A DNA stretch of 64,000 bases from positions 248,001 through 312,000 of the forward strand of contig NZ_JAHBGB010000033.1 of NCBI RefSeq assembly GCF_018390555.1. The letters are read 5' to 3'. Under the pieces are notes generated by a model, which was given only the letters and a program-made list of their open reading frames with translations, had not been told where the DNA came from and made no database searches. The translations under genes were made by a program, and so were the position numbers. This stretch comes from Ancylobacter oerskovii (GTDB lineage: Bacteria; Pseudomonadota; Alphaproteobacteria; Rhizobiales; Xanthobacteraceae). Positions 9,560-21,118 of this stretch are shown piece after piece (the first letter of the stretch is position 1; each line of letters opens with the position of its first letter).

Positions 9560-10581
9560 GCCAGCACCGCCTCGACACGGCGCTTCACCTCGTCCTTCAC
9601 CGGCTCGGCGGCCTTGAAGATGGCGGGCGCCCGGAAGAAATCCAGCACGCGGAAATTGTCGACATTGGGCCGGATGAGGATGTCCGGCGCGCCCGATTTC
9701 AGCTTCTCGGCGACGATCGAGCCGGCCATGATCTGCAGCGCCGCGAACATGGCGTCGAAGGGACGCGGCACGCCGCGCACCTCGCCCCCCGGGCCGCCGG
9801 TGATGTCCACCGCCAGCACCTTGTCGGCGCGCAGCCGCAAGAGGTCGAAGGGCAGCGGATTGACCGCGCCGCCGTCCACCAGCGTATGGCCGCCATGCAC
9901 GACGGGGCGGATCAGCCCGGGGATCGCCAGCGAGGCCGCCACCGCCGGGCGGATCTCCCCGCTGGCGAACACCTGCTCGCGCCGGGCCCAGTAATTGGTG
10001 GCGACCACATGCAGGGGGATCGCCAAATCCTCGAAACGCGACGGTACCGAGGCCGGCAGGAAACCGTCGAGGAAACGCTCCGCGTCGAGCAGCACCGGGT
10101 TGCCCAGCCCGCCGAACAGATCGGCGATACGCCCGACCCGCGCCGCCAGCAACCGGCGCATCACCTCGCCGCGGTCCTTCAGCAGGCCCGACACGATATG
10201 GCGCAGCTCCTGAGCCGGGACGCCCGCAGCATAGGCGGCACCGACCAGCGCGCCGATGGAGGCACCGGCAATGGCGACGGGACGAATGCCGAGTTCGTCC
10301 AGCGCTTCCAGCACCAATATGTGCGACAGGCCGCGCGCACCGCCCGAGCCCAGCGCGACGGCCAGCGAAGGCTCGCGGCCGGCGACCGGGGTGCCGTGCG
10401 AGGAGAGAACCGGCTCGCGGTGCGATTCATGGGGCGGAGTGGGCGCGGGCCGCCCGCGCGCGGCGTGAGGATCGTCCATGAAAGCCGTATCGCACGGCTC
10501 CGCGGCATTTGTTTGAAACGCCGCGGCCCCGTCAGGCGGCCCGCCGGGAGCCTCGCCGTGCTTCCGGGGCCGCCGCATCAT
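9556..10581 (-). CDS. Patatin-like phospholipase family protein
   Basis: Predicted lipid acyl hydrolase of the bacterial RssA/NTE-like patatin group. The Ser-Asp dyad is Ser108 in GASIG and Asp in the DGGAVNP motif; the oxyanion loop is GSGGARG (residues 78-84). There is no signal peptide or membrane helix. Its first ATG overlaps the purD stop (ATGA, 10581-10578), suggesting coupling. The ~70 residues before the conserved domain are Pro/Ala-rich, and the internal Met at 10479 (MDDPHAARG) is a possible alternative start. The substrate is unknown. Confidence 0.9.
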   Translation of the reverse strand: MMRRPRKHGEAPGGPPDGAAAFQTNAAEPCDTAFMDDPHAARGRPAPTPPHESHREPVLSSHGTPVAGREPSLAVALGSGGARGLSHILVLEALDELGIRPVAIAGASIGALVGAAYAAGVPAQELRHIVSGLLKDRGEVMRRLLAARVGRIADLFGGLGNPVLLDAERFLDGFLPASVPSRFEDLAIPLHVVATNYWARREQVFASGEIRPAVAASLAIPGLIRPVVHGGHTLVDGGAVNPLPFDLLRLRADKVLAVDITGGPGGEVRGVPRPFDAMFAALQIMAGSIVAEKLKSGAPDILIRPNVDNFRVLDFFRAPAIFKAAEPVKDEVKRRVEAVLA

Positions 10582-11843
10582 TCGGCGAGAGCCCGCCAGG
10601 CGATGTCGGAACGGCAGAAGCCCTGCGGCCAGTCGATCAGCGCCACCGCGTCATAGGCGCGCTCGCGCGCTTCGGCGACATTGGCGCCGATGGCGGTGAC
10701 GTTGAGCACCCGCCCGCCATTGGCGACAAGGCGCTCGCCCTCCAGCCGCGTGCCGGCGTGGAAGACGTGCACGCCCGGCAGCCCCCCGGCCGCCGCGACG
10801 CCCTTGATCGGCGTGCCCTTCTCGTAGGAACCGGGATAGCCGCGCGCGGCCATGACCACGGTGATGGCGGCGTCCGGCGCCATCGACACCCGTTCGTCGG
10901 CCAGCGTCCCGGTGGCGGTGGCATGGAGCACTTCGAGGAGGTCGCCCTCCAGCCGCATCAGCAGCACCTGGCATTCCGGGTCGCCGAAGCGGACATTGTA
11001 TTCGATGAGCTTGGGGCCATCGAGGGTGATCATCAGCCCGGCGAAGAGGACGCCGCGATAGGGGCTGCCGCCGTCGGCGAGCGCGCGGGCGGTCGGCTTG
11101 ACGATTTCCGCGAGCGTGCGGCGCTCCATCTCGGCGGTGAACACCGGTGCCGGCGAATAGGCGCCCATGCCGCCGGTGTTCGGGCCCTGGTCGCCGTCGA
11201 AGGCGCGCTTGTGGTCCTGCGCCGAGCCGAAGGGCAGCACCGTCTCGCCGTCGACCAGGCAGAAGAAGCTCACTTCCTCGCCCTCGAGATATTCCTCGAT
11301 GAGGATCTCGGTGCCGGCGTCTCCCATCGCGAACACCTCGTCGACGGCGGCGAGCGCCTCGTCGAGCGTCATGGCGACGACCACGCCCTTGCCGGCCATC
11401 AGCCCGTCCGCCTTCAGCACGATCGGCGCGCCGCGCCGGCGCACGAAATCGCGCGCGGCCTCCGCCTGCGAGAAGCGGCCGAAGGCGGCGGTCGGAATGT
11501 CGTGCTGGCGGCACAGCTCCTTGGTGAACAGCTTGGAGCCTTCCAGCTGCGCGGCGGCGCGGCCGGGACCGAAGACGTTGATGCCCTCGGCAATCAGCCT
11601 ATCGGCGATGCCGTCGACCAGCGGCGCCTCGGGACCGACCACCACGAGGTCGATCTTCTCGGCGGCGCAGACGGTGACGATGGCGTCGTGGTCGGTGAGC
11701 GGGATGCTGTCGAGGCAGCGGGCGTGCTCGGCAATGCCGGGATTGCCGGGGATGGCGATCAGCGTGGCAAGCGACGGGCTCTGCGCCAGCTTCCAGGCGA
11801 GCGCATGCTCGCGGCCGCCCGAGCCCAGCAGCAGAACGTTCAT
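10578..11843 (-). CDS. purD: Phosphoribosylamine-glycine ligase
   Basis: ATP-dependent ligation of glycine to phosphoribosylamine, the second step of purine synthesis. The 421-residue length is normal. The N-terminus [19 protein letters not shown], the ATP-grasp signature [15 protein letters not shown] and the metal site [13 protein letters not shown] are all present. GGGGAG precedes the ATG closely. The following patatin gene overlaps it by 4 bp. Confidence 0.97.
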   Translation of the reverse strand: MNVLLLGSGGREHALAWKLAQSPSLATLIAIPGNPGIAEHARCLDSIPLTDHDAIVTVCAAEKIDLVVVGPEAPLVDGIADRLIAEGINVFGPGRAAAQLEGSKLFTKELCRQHDIPTAAFGRFSQAEAARDFVRRRGAPIVLKADGLMAGKGVVVAMTLDEALAAVDEVFAMGDAGTEILIEEYLEGEEVSFFCLVDGETVLPFGSAQDHKRAFDGDQGPNTGGMGAYSPAPVFTAEMERRTLAEIVKPTARALADGGSPYRGVLFAGLMITLDGPKLIEYNVRFGDPECQVLLMRLEGDLLEVLHATATGTLADERVSMAPDAAITVVMAARGYPGSYEKGTPIKGVAAAGGLPGVHVFHAGTRLEGERLVANGGRVLNVTAIGANVAEARERAYDAVALIDWPQGFCRSDIAWRALAE

Positions 11844-11960
11844 GCCTCGTCTCCCCTTCGCCTCATCCGGCCGGACGCCATCCGGTCCGCGCTTCGCCTA
11901 GACGAGCCGGCGCCGGGGAGCAAGAGGAAGCTGCGCGACGGGAAGCGGCTCGATCGATGC

Positions 11961-13973
<2,013 letters not shown>

Positions 13974-13983
13974 GGCCATCGCC

Positions 13984-15189
13984 TCAGCCGAGCCGCGGCA
14001 TCATCGGCGGCCGGCCGCCGCCCGAACCGGGCGCGGCGCCAGGGCCGCGCGTGCCGGTGATCACCCGGTCGCCGACGGACAGGCCCCCGGTGATCTGCGT
14101 CATCGAGCGGTTGGACAGGCCGGTCGTCACCTTGCGCTCCTCGACCGCGCCGCCGCGGCCCAGCACGCGCACGGTCTTCTCCCCGTCGCGGCCGGCACGG
14201 AGGGCGGCGGTGGGCACCAGCGGCACGCCCTTCGCCTCGCCGAGGCGGAAGAACACCTGCGCCGTCATGTCGGTCATCAGCATCAGATCGTCGTTCGGCA
14301 CGTCGATCAGCACATTGTAGAGCACCACGTCGTTGACGATGGTCGGGGTCGGCTCGACCTGCCGCACCGTACCCTCCCAGCGCCGGTCCGGCAGGCCGAG
14401 CGTGGAGAAATAGGCGGGGGTGCCGACCTGGATGCGCGGAATGTCGCCCTCGGCAACCTGCGCCGTCACCGTCATGGTCTGCAGGTCGGCGATGCGCAGC
14501 ACGATCGGCGCGCTCTGGTTGGCGTTGAGCGTCGACCCCTCGCGAGCGGTGATCGAGACCACCGTCCCGCCCATCGGCGCATAGATCTTGGTGTAGCCGA
14601 GATTGGCGAGGTCGCCGTCCAGCGTCGCCTGCGTCTGGGCGATCTGCGCCTTGAGGGCGTCGATCTTGGCTTCGCTGATGCGCGCCGTCGCCGTGGCCGC
14701 ATCGGCGGCGTCCTTGCTGCCGGACTGGTTGGCCAGCAGCTGCCGGGCGCGCTCGTCGCGCAGCCGGTCGAGGGTGAGCTGCGCCTGCGCCTGCGCCAGC
14801 TGGGCACGCAGATTGTCGAGGCTGGCGCGGTCGCCGGCGACGCGGGTCTGGTAGACGGTGGGATCGATCTCGGCGAGCAGGTCGCCCTTCTTCACCACCG
14901 CCCCGACATCGGGATGGATGACGCGCAGCTGGCCGGAAACCTGGGTGCCGACATCGACATAGTTCTTCGGCTGCAGCTTGGCGATCGCGGTGACCACCGT
15001 CTCGATGTCGCCGAGCTCGACGCTGGCGGTCTGGAAGGCTGGCGCCTCGGCACCGGCACGCTCGCGGGCGAGATAGGCGTAGCTCCCGCCGCCGCCGGCG
15101 AGGAGGCCGGCCAGGAGCAGCCACGGCCATCGCCGCCGCCGCGGCGCGAGCCGTGTCTCACCCAATTCCGTGCCGGAGCGCTGAAGCAT
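13984..15189 (-). CDS. macA: MacA-type efflux periplasmic adaptor
   Basis: Membrane-fusion protein partner of the adjacent MacB. A basic N-terminus and one membrane anchor (WPWLLLAGLLAGGG) are followed by the lipoyl half-motifs (VDVGTQVSGQLRVIHPDVG...; YTKIYAPMGGTVVSI) that flank a coiled-coil hairpin rich in Ala/Gln (about residues 115-185), then the beta-barrel domain. It ends in a Gly/Pro-rich tail. The start at 15189 (MLQRSGTELGE) gives 401 residues; in-frame Met codons at 15216 and 15249 would add residues not needed for the anchor. Confidence 0.9.
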   Translation of the reverse strand: MLQRSGTELGETRLAPRRRRWPWLLLAGLLAGGGGSYAYLARERAGAEAPAFQTASVELGDIETVVTAIAKLQPKNYVDVGTQVSGQLRVIHPDVGAVVKKGDLLAEIDPTVYQTRVAGDRASLDNLRAQLAQAQAQLTLDRLRDERARQLLANQSGSKDAADAATATARISEAKIDALKAQIAQTQATLDGDLANLGYTKIYAPMGGTVVSITAREGSTLNANQSAPIVLRIADLQTMTVTAQVAEGDIPRIQVGTPAYFSTLGLPDRRWEGTVRQVEPTPTIVNDVVLYNVLIDVPNDDLMLMTDMTAQVFFRLGEAKGVPLVPTAALRAGRDGEKTVRVLGRGGAVEERKVTTGLSNRSMTQITGGLSVGDRVITGTRGPGAAPGSGGGRPPMMPRLG

Positions 15190-15340
15190 CGCCGTCCCGC
15201 CGCTTTCCCTGTCCATGCAAGGGGATAGCCCGGAAGCCACACCGTACAAAGTGAATTCGCGGTAATGTCGCGCGAGGAGGATACCGCTGCGTCACGATCG
15301 GGAAAATCGCCGCCCGCGGCGCGGTTCCGGTCGAGCGCCT

Positions 15341-15535
15341 CTAGCGGCGCTGCGGGCGATACTCACCCGTCGCCGGATCGCGGCGCAGCGTGTCGGTGGC
15401 CGGGGCGCGGGAGGCCTCCTCGTCGCGCCGCGCCGCGTCGAGTTCGGCATTCACGCGACGCGATTCCTGCGCCAGCTTCTTGACCAGGGCGGCAGCACCC
15501 AGCGTTCCCAGGGCGACGATGAGGAAAGGGGGCAT
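15341..15535 (-). CDS. Small single-pass membrane protein
   Basis: A 64-residue protein: one N-terminal hydrophobic segment (FLIVALGTLGAAALVKKLA), then a charged helix (ESRRVNAELDAARRDEEA) and a polar tail ending TGEYRPQRR. It lies 15 bp downstream of the S49 peptidase gene on the same strand and is probably cotranscribed with it. I recognise no domain. Strand, spacing and amino-acid make-up support a real gene. Function unknown. Confidence 0.72.
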   Translation of the reverse strand: MPPFLIVALGTLGAAALVKKLAQESRRVNAELDAARRDEEASRAPATDTLRRDPATGEYRPQRR

Positions 15536-15550
15536 CGACGGGTCCTCCGG

Positions 15551-16450
15551 TTACAGGCCGAAACGGCCCCACAGCGCCCGGCTCTCGGCGACGTGCACCA
15601 GCTCGTCGGCCAGACCGGCGCCGATCGCCGCCGCCGATCCCGACCACGCGCCGACGCCGGGCGTGCGCCGGCCGAACAGCCCGCCGCCGGACTGGATGAG
15701 CGGGGTCATCACCTTCTCGCCGTAGCGGGAGCGCAGGAACGAGCGCAGGTCGCCGATCGAATCGACGAGGCCGAATTCCTGCGACTGTTCCGCGCCCCAG
15801 AACTCGCCGGAAAACAGCGTCGCCTCGTCGGCGGTCAGCACGTCGCCGCGCCGCGACCGCACCAGGCCGGCGAAGACGCCGTGAATGTCCTTCTGCAGGC
15901 TCTTCAGCCGCTCGACGTCCTCCTCCTTCTCCGGCTGGAACGGATCGAGCATCACCTTGCGCTCGCCGGCGGTGTAGACGCGCCGGTCGATGCCCAGCTT
16001 GCCGAGCGCCTTGTCGAAGCCGAAGCCGGCGCTCACCACGCCGATCGAGCCGAGGATCGAGAACGGGTCGGCGACGATCTCGTCGGCGGCGCAGGCCAGC
16101 ATGTAGCCGCCGGAGGCCGCCACGTCCTCGACGAAGGCGAGCACCGGCAGCTGCTTTTCCGCGGCGAGGTCGCGGATGCGCTTGTAGATGAGATGCGACT
16201 GCGCCGGCGAACCGCCCGGCGAGTTGATCACCAGCGCCACCGCCTTCGCCCGCTTCACCGCAAAGGCCTTGTCGAGGCTCTTCGCGACCGAGGCCAGGGT
16301 GAGTGCCGGGCGCAGCGGCGAGCCGATGCCGATGGTGCCGGTGAGGCGGACCACCGGCACGATGGCCACGTCCTCGCGCAGCGACGCCGGCAGGACGGGC
16401 GCCATGTGCCGGCGCAACTGGGTGAACAGGGACGCATTTGCCATGCCCAA
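15551..16450 (-). CDS. S49 family peptidase (SohB/SppA-like)
   Basis: A 299-residue serine protease of the ClpP fold used for membrane-protein or signal-peptide fragments. The nucleophile Ser is in VAASGGYMLACA (near residue 115). The general-base Lys is probably in AGERKVMLDPF (near residue 165), and the motif NSPGGSP forms the oxyanion region. There is no clear membrane anchor, unlike the second S49 gene at 61741-62703. It is followed by the small membrane protein, which may help anchor it; that is inference. Confidence 0.9.
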   Translation of the reverse strand: MGMANASLFTQLRRHMAPVLPASLREDVAIVPVVRLTGTIGIGSPLRPALTLASVAKSLDKAFAVKRAKAVALVINSPGGSPAQSHLIYKRIRDLAAEKQLPVLAFVEDVAASGGYMLACAADEIVADPFSILGSIGVVSAGFGFDKALGKLGIDRRVYTAGERKVMLDPFQPEKEEDVERLKSLQKDIHGVFAGLVRSRRGDVLTADEATLFSGEFWGAEQSQEFGLVDSIGDLRSFLRSRYGEKVMTPLIQSGGGLFGRRTPGVGAWSGSAAAIGAGLADELVHVAESRALWGRFGL

Positions 16451-16507
16451 GACATAGGGCCGCGCGCGCTCCGGCTCAAGCGCCTCCGTCGGTGCGGGCG
16501 ATAACGC

Positions 16508-17287
16508 TCAGGCGAGCGGCGCGCCCTCCCGCAGCACCGCTTCGGCCTCCTGCGTCGGCCGGCCCTCGCTATCGGCGAGCAGGAGGCCGGGCAGCAGCGA
16601 AGGCGGCGTCCGGCGTCCCTTCACCGCGCCGACCAGCACCCGGATCGCCGGCGCCTGCGGCCGCCCGTGCACCGGACGTATCGTCACGGCCCCGAAACGA
16701 CGGTCCAGCGCCGCGAGGATCGCACTGAGCGCCTCCGGCCGATGGATGAGCGCGAGATGGCCGCCGGGCGCCAGCAGCCGCTCCGCCGACCGCACCCAGC
16801 CATCGAGGGTCGCGTCCGGGGCCATATGGGCGAGTGCCCGCCGGTCGTTCGGCGAGATGCGATGGCACGCCGGGTCGTTGAAGGGCGGGTTCATCAGCAC
16901 CGCGTCGGCGGCGCGGGGCGCGGGCTCGACCGGCCCGCCCGACCGGGCCAGCGTCGCGATATCCGCCTGCACCACCGCCACCCGCGCCGCGAGATCGGGC
17001 TGCTGGCGCGCCGCGTTGCGACGGGCGAGCGAGGCGGTCGGCGGATCGAGCTCGACGAGATGCAGCCGTGCGGCCGGCAGCCGCACCGCGACGGCGAGAC
17101 CCGCCGCGCCGACGCCGGCGCCGAGATCGACCACATGGCGGGCCACCGCCGGCACCATGGCGGCAAGCAGCAGCGCATCATGGCCGGCGCGATGGCCTCG
17201 CGCCGGCTGCAACAGGTGCAGCCGGCCACCGAGCAGCGCATCGTCGGTAAGCGGCACCTCGTCGGGAATCGCGCCTTCCGCGCTCAT
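16508..17287 (-). CDS. tRNA1(Val) (adenine(37)-N6)-methyltransferase-like protein
   Basis: A 259-residue class I SAM-dependent methyltransferase. Motif I is VVDLGAGVGAAGLAVA, the acidic ribose-binding residue follows in LVELDP, and the catalytic motif is NPPF (VLMNPPFNDP), which marks N6-adenine methylation. The N-terminal segment LHLLQPARGHRAGHDALLLAA matches the TrmN6/YfiC group. Its ATG overlaps the stop of the DUF2007 gene (ATGA), so the two are translated together. Target tRNA position is inferred from the family only. Confidence 0.87.
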   Translation of the reverse strand: MSAEGAIPDEVPLTDDALLGGRLHLLQPARGHRAGHDALLLAAMVPAVARHVVDLGAGVGAAGLAVAVRLPAARLHLVELDPPTASLARRNAARQQPDLAARVAVVQADIATLARSGGPVEPAPRAADAVLMNPPFNDPACHRISPNDRRALAHMAPDATLDGWVRSAERLLAPGGHLALIHRPEALSAILAALDRRFGAVTIRPVHGRPQAPAIRVLVGAVKGRRTPPSLLPGLLLADSEGRPTQEAEAVLREGAPLA

Positions 17288-17523
17288 TCCGGCACCGACC
17301 GGTCCGGTTCCAGCTCGCGGCCGAGCCCGGCCTCGACCAGGAGCCGGCGGGCGCGAATCGCCGCCCCGTCCTCCACCAGAACCCGACGGGGAATCACCCC
17401 GAGCGAGCCTTCGAGGATGCTCATGTGCCGGTCGAGCACGAGATGGTCTATCCCCCCGGCCGTCAGCAGCGCCTCGACGGCGGAGAGGAGGACCGGGTCG
17501 TTGGTGCGCATGATTTCCTGCAT
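17284..17523 (-). CDS. DUF2007 family protein (putative prokaryotic signal-transducing protein)
   Basis: A 79-residue protein beginning MQEIMRTNDPVLLSAVEALL, with SILEGSLGVIPRRVLV in the second half, as in the DUF2007 family found beside polyprenyl synthase genes in this bacterial order. I chose the Met at 17523 because family members start just there; the frame extends upstream to 17580. It overlaps the following methyltransferase gene by 4 bp and is divergent from the polyprenyl synthase. Molecular function is not known. Confidence 0.85.
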   Translation of the reverse strand: MQEIMRTNDPVLLSAVEALLTAGGIDHLVLDRHMSILEGSLGVIPRRVLVEDGAAIRARRLLVEAGLGRELEPDRSVPE

Positions 17524-17688
17524 GCGTCCATCATGGCATGGCGCCCTTCGGCTGGGGAGAGGCGCGGCTCCGATCCGCACGCCCGTCCCCGTGTCGCCGG
17601 CAGGGCGGCGACGCGGCGCGGCAGAGGGCGGCTTGCCCCGGGGCCGGGCCTGTCCTTATTGTGGCGCCGGTTTTCAACCTGTCGGAAA

Positions 17689-18705
17689 ATGACTGTGGCC
17701 GTCGTCGTCCCCTTCGATCCCGTTGCCGAGCCGTCGCTGGAGAACATCATCGCGCTCGTGCGCGACGACATGGAGCGCGTGAACACGCTGATCCTGTCCC
17801 GCACCGGCTCCGACGTCACCATGATCCCCGAAGTGGCGACGCATCTCATCTCCTCCGGCGGCAAGCGGCTGCGGCCGATGCTCACCGTGGCCACCGCCAT
17901 TCTCGCCGGCTATCGCGGCGAGGGCCACGTCAAGCTCGCCGCTTCGGTGGAATTCATGCACACCGCGACGCTGCTGCACGACGACGTGGTCGACGACAGC
18001 GACATGCGCCGCGGCAAGCCCGCCGCCCGCATGCTGTGGGGCAACGAGGCCAGCGTGCTGGTCGGCGACTTCCTGCTCGGCCAGGCCTTCCGCATGATGA
18101 TCGAGGTCGGCGACATGCGCTGCCTCGACATCCTCTCCACCGCCGCGGTGGTGATCGCCGAGGGCGAGGTGGCCCAGCTCGCCGCCGCCAAGAACACATC
18201 GACCAGCGAGGACGAGTATCTCGCCGTCATCCGCGGCAAGACGGCGGAGCTGTTCGCCGCCGCCTGCGAGGTCGGCCCGGTGCTCGGCAAGCTCTCCAAG
18301 GCCGAGCAGGCCGCCTGCCGCAGCTACGGCATGAATCTCGGCATCGCCTTCCAGCTGATCGACGACGCGCTGGATTATGGCGGCCAGCGCGCCAAGCTCG
18401 GCAAGAATGTCGGCGACGATTTCCGCGAGGGAAAGATCACCCTGCCGATCGTGCTCGCCTTCCGGCGCGGCAATGACGAGGAGCGCGCCTTCTGGACGCG
18501 CTGCCTGCAGGAGGGCCAGATTGGCGAGGGCGACCTCGAGCACGCCATCGAGCTGCTCGCGCGCCACAACGCGCTCGCCGACACGGTGGAACGGGCGCGG
18601 CACTATGGCGCCATCGCCAAGGACGCCCTCGGCCTGTTCCGCGACGGCCCGGCCAAGCAGGCGCTGGTCGACGTGGTGGAATTCTGCGTCGCGCGGGCAC
18701 GGTGA
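17689..18705 (+). CDS. Polyprenyl diphosphate synthase (probably octa-/decaprenyl)
   Basis: Makes the long isoprenoid side chain of ubiquinone from farnesyl diphosphate and IPP. The 338-residue protein has GGKRLRPML, the first Asp-rich motif LLHDDVVDDSDMRRG and the second FQLIDDALDYGG, all needed for Mg-diphosphate binding. Small residues before the first motif (EFMHTATLLHDD) fit a long-chain product. The start ATG at 17689 matches family N-termini; the frame is open further upstream. Alphaproteobacteria mostly make ubiquinone-10, so decaprenyl is the likely product, but chain length cannot be read with certainty. Confidence 0.94.
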   Translation: MTVAVVVPFDPVAEPSLENIIALVRDDMERVNTLILSRTGSDVTMIPEVATHLISSGGKRLRPMLTVATAILAGYRGEGHVKLAASVEFMHTATLLHDDVVDDSDMRRGKPAARMLWGNEASVLVGDFLLGQAFRMMIEVGDMRCLDILSTAAVVIAEGEVAQLAAAKNTSTSEDEYLAVIRGKTAELFAAACEVGPVLGKLSKAEQAACRSYGMNLGIAFQLIDDALDYGGQRAKLGKNVGDDFREGKITLPIVLAFRRGNDEERAFWTRCLQEGQIGEGDLEHAIELLARHNALADTVERARHYGAIAKDALGLFRDGPAKQALVDVVEFCVARAR

Positions 18706-18732
18706 CACTTCACCGCTCTCCCCCTGATACAG

Positions 18733-18840
18733 CCTCATCCTGAGGCGCGAGCGAAGCGAGCCTCGAAGGAGGCTCGTTCAAGCGCGCTCCGATGACCATC
18801 CTTCGAGGCCCGGCCTGCGGCCGGGTGCCTCAGGATGAGG
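18733..18840. repeat. Intergenic palindromic repeat, copy 1 of 2
   Basis: A ~108-bp inverted repeat. The outer arms are CCTCATCCTGAGGC and GCCTCAGGATGAGG; inner arms are GCCTCGAAGGA and TCCTTCGAGGC. The right half also has a GC hairpin (GGCCCGGCCTGCGGCCGGG). It lies 27 bp after the polyprenyl synthase stop. The right half is nearly identical to the element at 40135-40244. Such elements are widespread between genes in Hyphomicrobiales; at the RNA level this one would form a long hairpin after the upstream gene. Confidence 0.88.
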
Positions 18841-18869
18841 GTGCTCCGTGTCCATCGGCCGTAAAGCCC

Positions 18870-19193
18870 TCACCCCCGCGGCGCGTAGAGGATGATCGCC
18901 GCGCCGGCGAGGCAGACGCTGCCGCCGATCAGGTCCCAGCGGTCGGGACGGACCCCTTCGACCGCCCATAGCCAGACCAGCGAAGCGGCGATGTAGACGC
19001 CGCCATAGGCGGCGAAGGCGCGCCCCGCCGCCTCCGACTCCACCCGCGTCAGCAGAGCGCCGAAGACGATCAGGCTGAACGCGCCCGGCGCCAGCCAGAG
19101 CGGGCTCGCTTCCGAACGCAGGACCGCCCAGAAGGCGAAGCAGCCGGCGATCTCGGCGAGCGCGGCCAGCGCATAGATGAATGCCGTCGTCAT
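18870..19193 (-). CDS. UPF0060 (YnfA-like) small membrane protein
   Basis: A 107-residue protein with four hydrophobic segments: [58 protein letters not shown] and [17 protein letters not shown]. The spacing [10 protein letters not shown] and FAAYGGVYI is diagnostic of UPF0060, whose members resemble small multidrug transporters. It starts 10 bp after ispE on the same strand and is probably its cotranscribed neighbour. Transport activity is not established. Confidence 0.9.
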   Translation of the reverse strand: MTTAFIYALAALAEIAGCFAFWAVLRSEASPLWLAPGAFSLIVFGALLTRVESEAAGRAFAAYGGVYIAASLVWLWAVEGVRPDRWDLIGGSVCLAGAAIILYAPRG

Positions 19194-19203
19194 TGGCCTC
19201 CCC

Positions 19204-20115
19204 TCAGCCCAGGACCGTCGGCTTCACCCACCAGTCCGGCCGGGCGGCGGCAATCTGCTTGGCCGCCCGCGCGGCGGCGCGGCAATCATCGTAAAGCCCG
19301 AAGAAGGTCGCCCCCGAGCCGGACATCCGCACGAGCCGAACGGCCGGGGTCCCGGCGAGCCGCTCCGCCACCTCCTGGAGCGAGGGTTCGAGCCTGCGCG
19401 CCGGCGGCTCGAGATCGTTGGGCAGGTCGGCCAGAAAGGCGAGCACCTCCGCCCGCGTCGCGAAACCGTCCGGCATCGCGGGGGGCGGTGCCCGTGTCTC
19501 GCCGGCCGCGAGGCCGAGGGCGCGGAACACCGCGCCGGTGGCGACGGGAATGCGTGGGTTGACCAGCAGCGCACCGAAGCGTGGCAGCCGCAGCGGCGTG
19601 AGGCTCTCGCCGCGCCCGGCCATCAGGCAGGACCGGCCGTGAAGGCAGGCCGGCACGTCCGAACCGGTGGCGAGCGCCGCCTCGAAAAGACGCGCATCGT
19701 CCTGGGCGAGGCCGTTCGCCCGGGCCAGCAGCCGCAACACCGCCGCCGCATCCGCCGAGCCGCCGCCAATGCCGGAGGAAACCGGCAGCCGCTTGTCCAG
19801 CGTGAAGCGGCCGACCTCCAGTCCCGATACGCGCCCCGCCAGTTCCCGCGCGGCCTTCAGCACCAGATTGTCCGGCTCGACGGCGAGCGTGGCGGCGCCG
19901 GGACCGGCCAGACCCAACCCCGGCGCGCCGGCCGGATCATAGGTCAGCCGATCCCCCGCGCCGGCGAAGGCGACGAGGCTCCAGAGCTCGTGATAACCAT
20001 CGGCACGGCGACCCAGCACCCGGAGGCCGAGATTGACCTTGGCCGGCGCGCGCTCCAAAAGCGGCGCGACGGGACGGCGGGTCGAAGGGAGCGCGGCGGT
20101 CTCGGGAGGGTGCAT
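19204..20115 (-). CDS. ispE: 4-diphosphocytidyl-2-C-methyl-D-erythritol kinase
   Basis: GHMP-family kinase of the methylerythritol-phosphate route to isoprenoid precursors. The 303-residue protein has [22 protein letters not shown] near the N-terminus, the ATP loop [15 protein letters not shown] (near residue 115) and the C-terminal [12 protein letters not shown] motif. The catalytic Asp lies in [10 protein letters not shown]. It supplies precursors used by the neighbouring polyprenyl synthase, though the two are transcribed convergently. No strong Shine-Dalgarno sequence precedes the ATG at 20115. Confidence 0.96.
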   Translation of the reverse strand: MHPPETAALPSTRRPVAPLLERAPAKVNLGLRVLGRRADGYHELWSLVAFAGAGDRLTYDPAGAPGLGLAGPGAATLAVEPDNLVLKAARELAGRVSGLEVGRFTLDKRLPVSSGIGGGSADAAAVLRLLARANGLAQDDARLFEAALATGSDVPACLHGRSCLMAGRGESLTPLRLPRFGALLVNPRIPVATGAVFRALGLAAGETRAPPPAMPDGFATRAEVLAFLADLPNDLEPPARRLEPSLQEVAERLAGTPAVRLVRMSGSGATFFGLYDDCRAAARAAKQIAAARPDWWVKPTVLG

Positions 20116-20195
20116 GGCCCGCTTATGCGCGGCGCCGGGCCCGGCGGCAAGCGGGTGTCCATCGGGGTCGCCGGGTCGGCCCGACGAGCGGCGGC

Positions 20196-20225
20196 TTGCG
20201 CTGGACCGCGTTTTGGCTGTATATG
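20196..20225 (+). promoter_or_regulatory. Predicted promoter of the rimP-nusA-infB operon
   Basis: TTGCGC (20196-20201) and TATATG (20220-20225) are 18 bp apart, followed by an AT-rich stretch. It lies about 110 bp before rimP, upstream of the leader hairpin. The match to consensus is moderate. Confidence 0.38.
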
Positions 20226-20266
20226 ACGGTCATTCACATATCTCAGATGACCTGACGGTCGGTTGA

Positions 20267-20299
20267 GAGTGGGTTCCGCCGCCGGGACCCGCTCTTTTT
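20267..20299 (+). terminator. Terminator-like hairpin in the rimP leader (possible attenuator)
   Basis: GAGTGGGTTCC and GGGACCCGCTC pair (with G-U pairs) across a GCCGCC loop and are followed by TTTTT. This is the form of an intrinsic terminator, yet it lies 34 bp before the rimP ATG and downstream of the likely promoter. It may therefore act as an attenuator for the operon that encodes NusA, itself a factor in termination. Regulation is inference. Confidence 0.6.
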
Positions 20300-20332
20300 G
20301 CATTGCCGATCATCTCCGGTCCGGTGAGGACG

Positions 20333-21118
20333 ATGAGCGAGAACGACAACGCCGACACCCCCACCTTCGAATCCCGGCTCGACGAGCCGCGGCTCGTTAC
20401 CGAGACCGGCCCCGCCGCGCGGGTGGCGGCGATCGTGGCCCCGGTGCTCGAAGGGCTCGGCTTCCGCCTCGTGCGGGTGAAGATCTCCGGCGGCGACCCG
20501 ATGACGCTGCAGATCATGGCCGAGCGGCCGGACGGCTCGTTCGGCATCGACGAATGCGAGGCGGCGAGCCGCGCCATCTCGCCGGTGCTCGATGTCGAGG
20601 ACCCCATCTCCGGCGCCTACAATCTCGAAATGTCCTCGCCCGGCATCGACCGTCCGCTGGTGCGGGCGAGCGACTTCGACCGCTGGGCCGGCTACGAGAC
20701 CAAGGTGGAGCTCGCCATGCCGCTCGACGGCCGCAAGCGCTTCCGCGGCACGCTGATCGGCCACAAGGACGGCGCGGCGGTCATCCGCCTGCCCGACGCC
20801 CCGGCCGACGCGCCCGATACCTATGCGCTGCCGATCGCCGATATCGGCGAGGCGCGGCTCGTCATGACCGACGACCTCATCCGCGAGGCGCTGCGCCGCG
20901 ACAAGGCGCTGCGCGAGGCCAATGAGGACGAGGACGGCGAAGAACCCGCCGAGGAGGGCCAGGAGGAAGGCGAGGACATCGTCGTCCGCATCCTGCCGAA
21001 GAAGAAGATGCCGGTGCGCGCCGCGCCCGCGAAGAAACCCGCGCCCGGCCGCAAGGCTCCGGGCGGAAAGCCCTCCGGCAAGCCAAACCGGAAACCCACC
21101 GCGAAGGAGACGCACTGA
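20333..21118 (+). CDS. rimP: Ribosome maturation factor RimP
   Basis: Needed for 30S subunit maturation. The 261-residue protein has the N-terminal alpha/beta domain ([18 protein letters not shown]), the family motif [14 protein letters not shown] and an Sm-like C-domain. Residues ~200-261 are an unusual long tail, first acidic ([19 protein letters not shown]) then Lys/Pro-rich. The start at 20333 follows GGTGAGGACG; the frame opens with a TTG at 20303 that is not needed. Its TGA overlaps the nusA ATG by one base (TGATG). Confidence 0.95.
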   Translation: MSENDNADTPTFESRLDEPRLVTETGPAARVAAIVAPVLEGLGFRLVRVKISGGDPMTLQIMAERPDGSFGIDECEAASRAISPVLDVEDPISGAYNLEMSSPGIDRPLVRASDFDRWAGYETKVELAMPLDGRKRFRGTLIGHKDGAAVIRLPDAPADAPDTYALPIADIGEARLVMTDDLIREALRRDKALREANEDEDGEEPAEEGQEEGEDIVVRILPKKKMPVRAAPAKKPAPGRKAPGGKPSGKPNRKPTAKETH

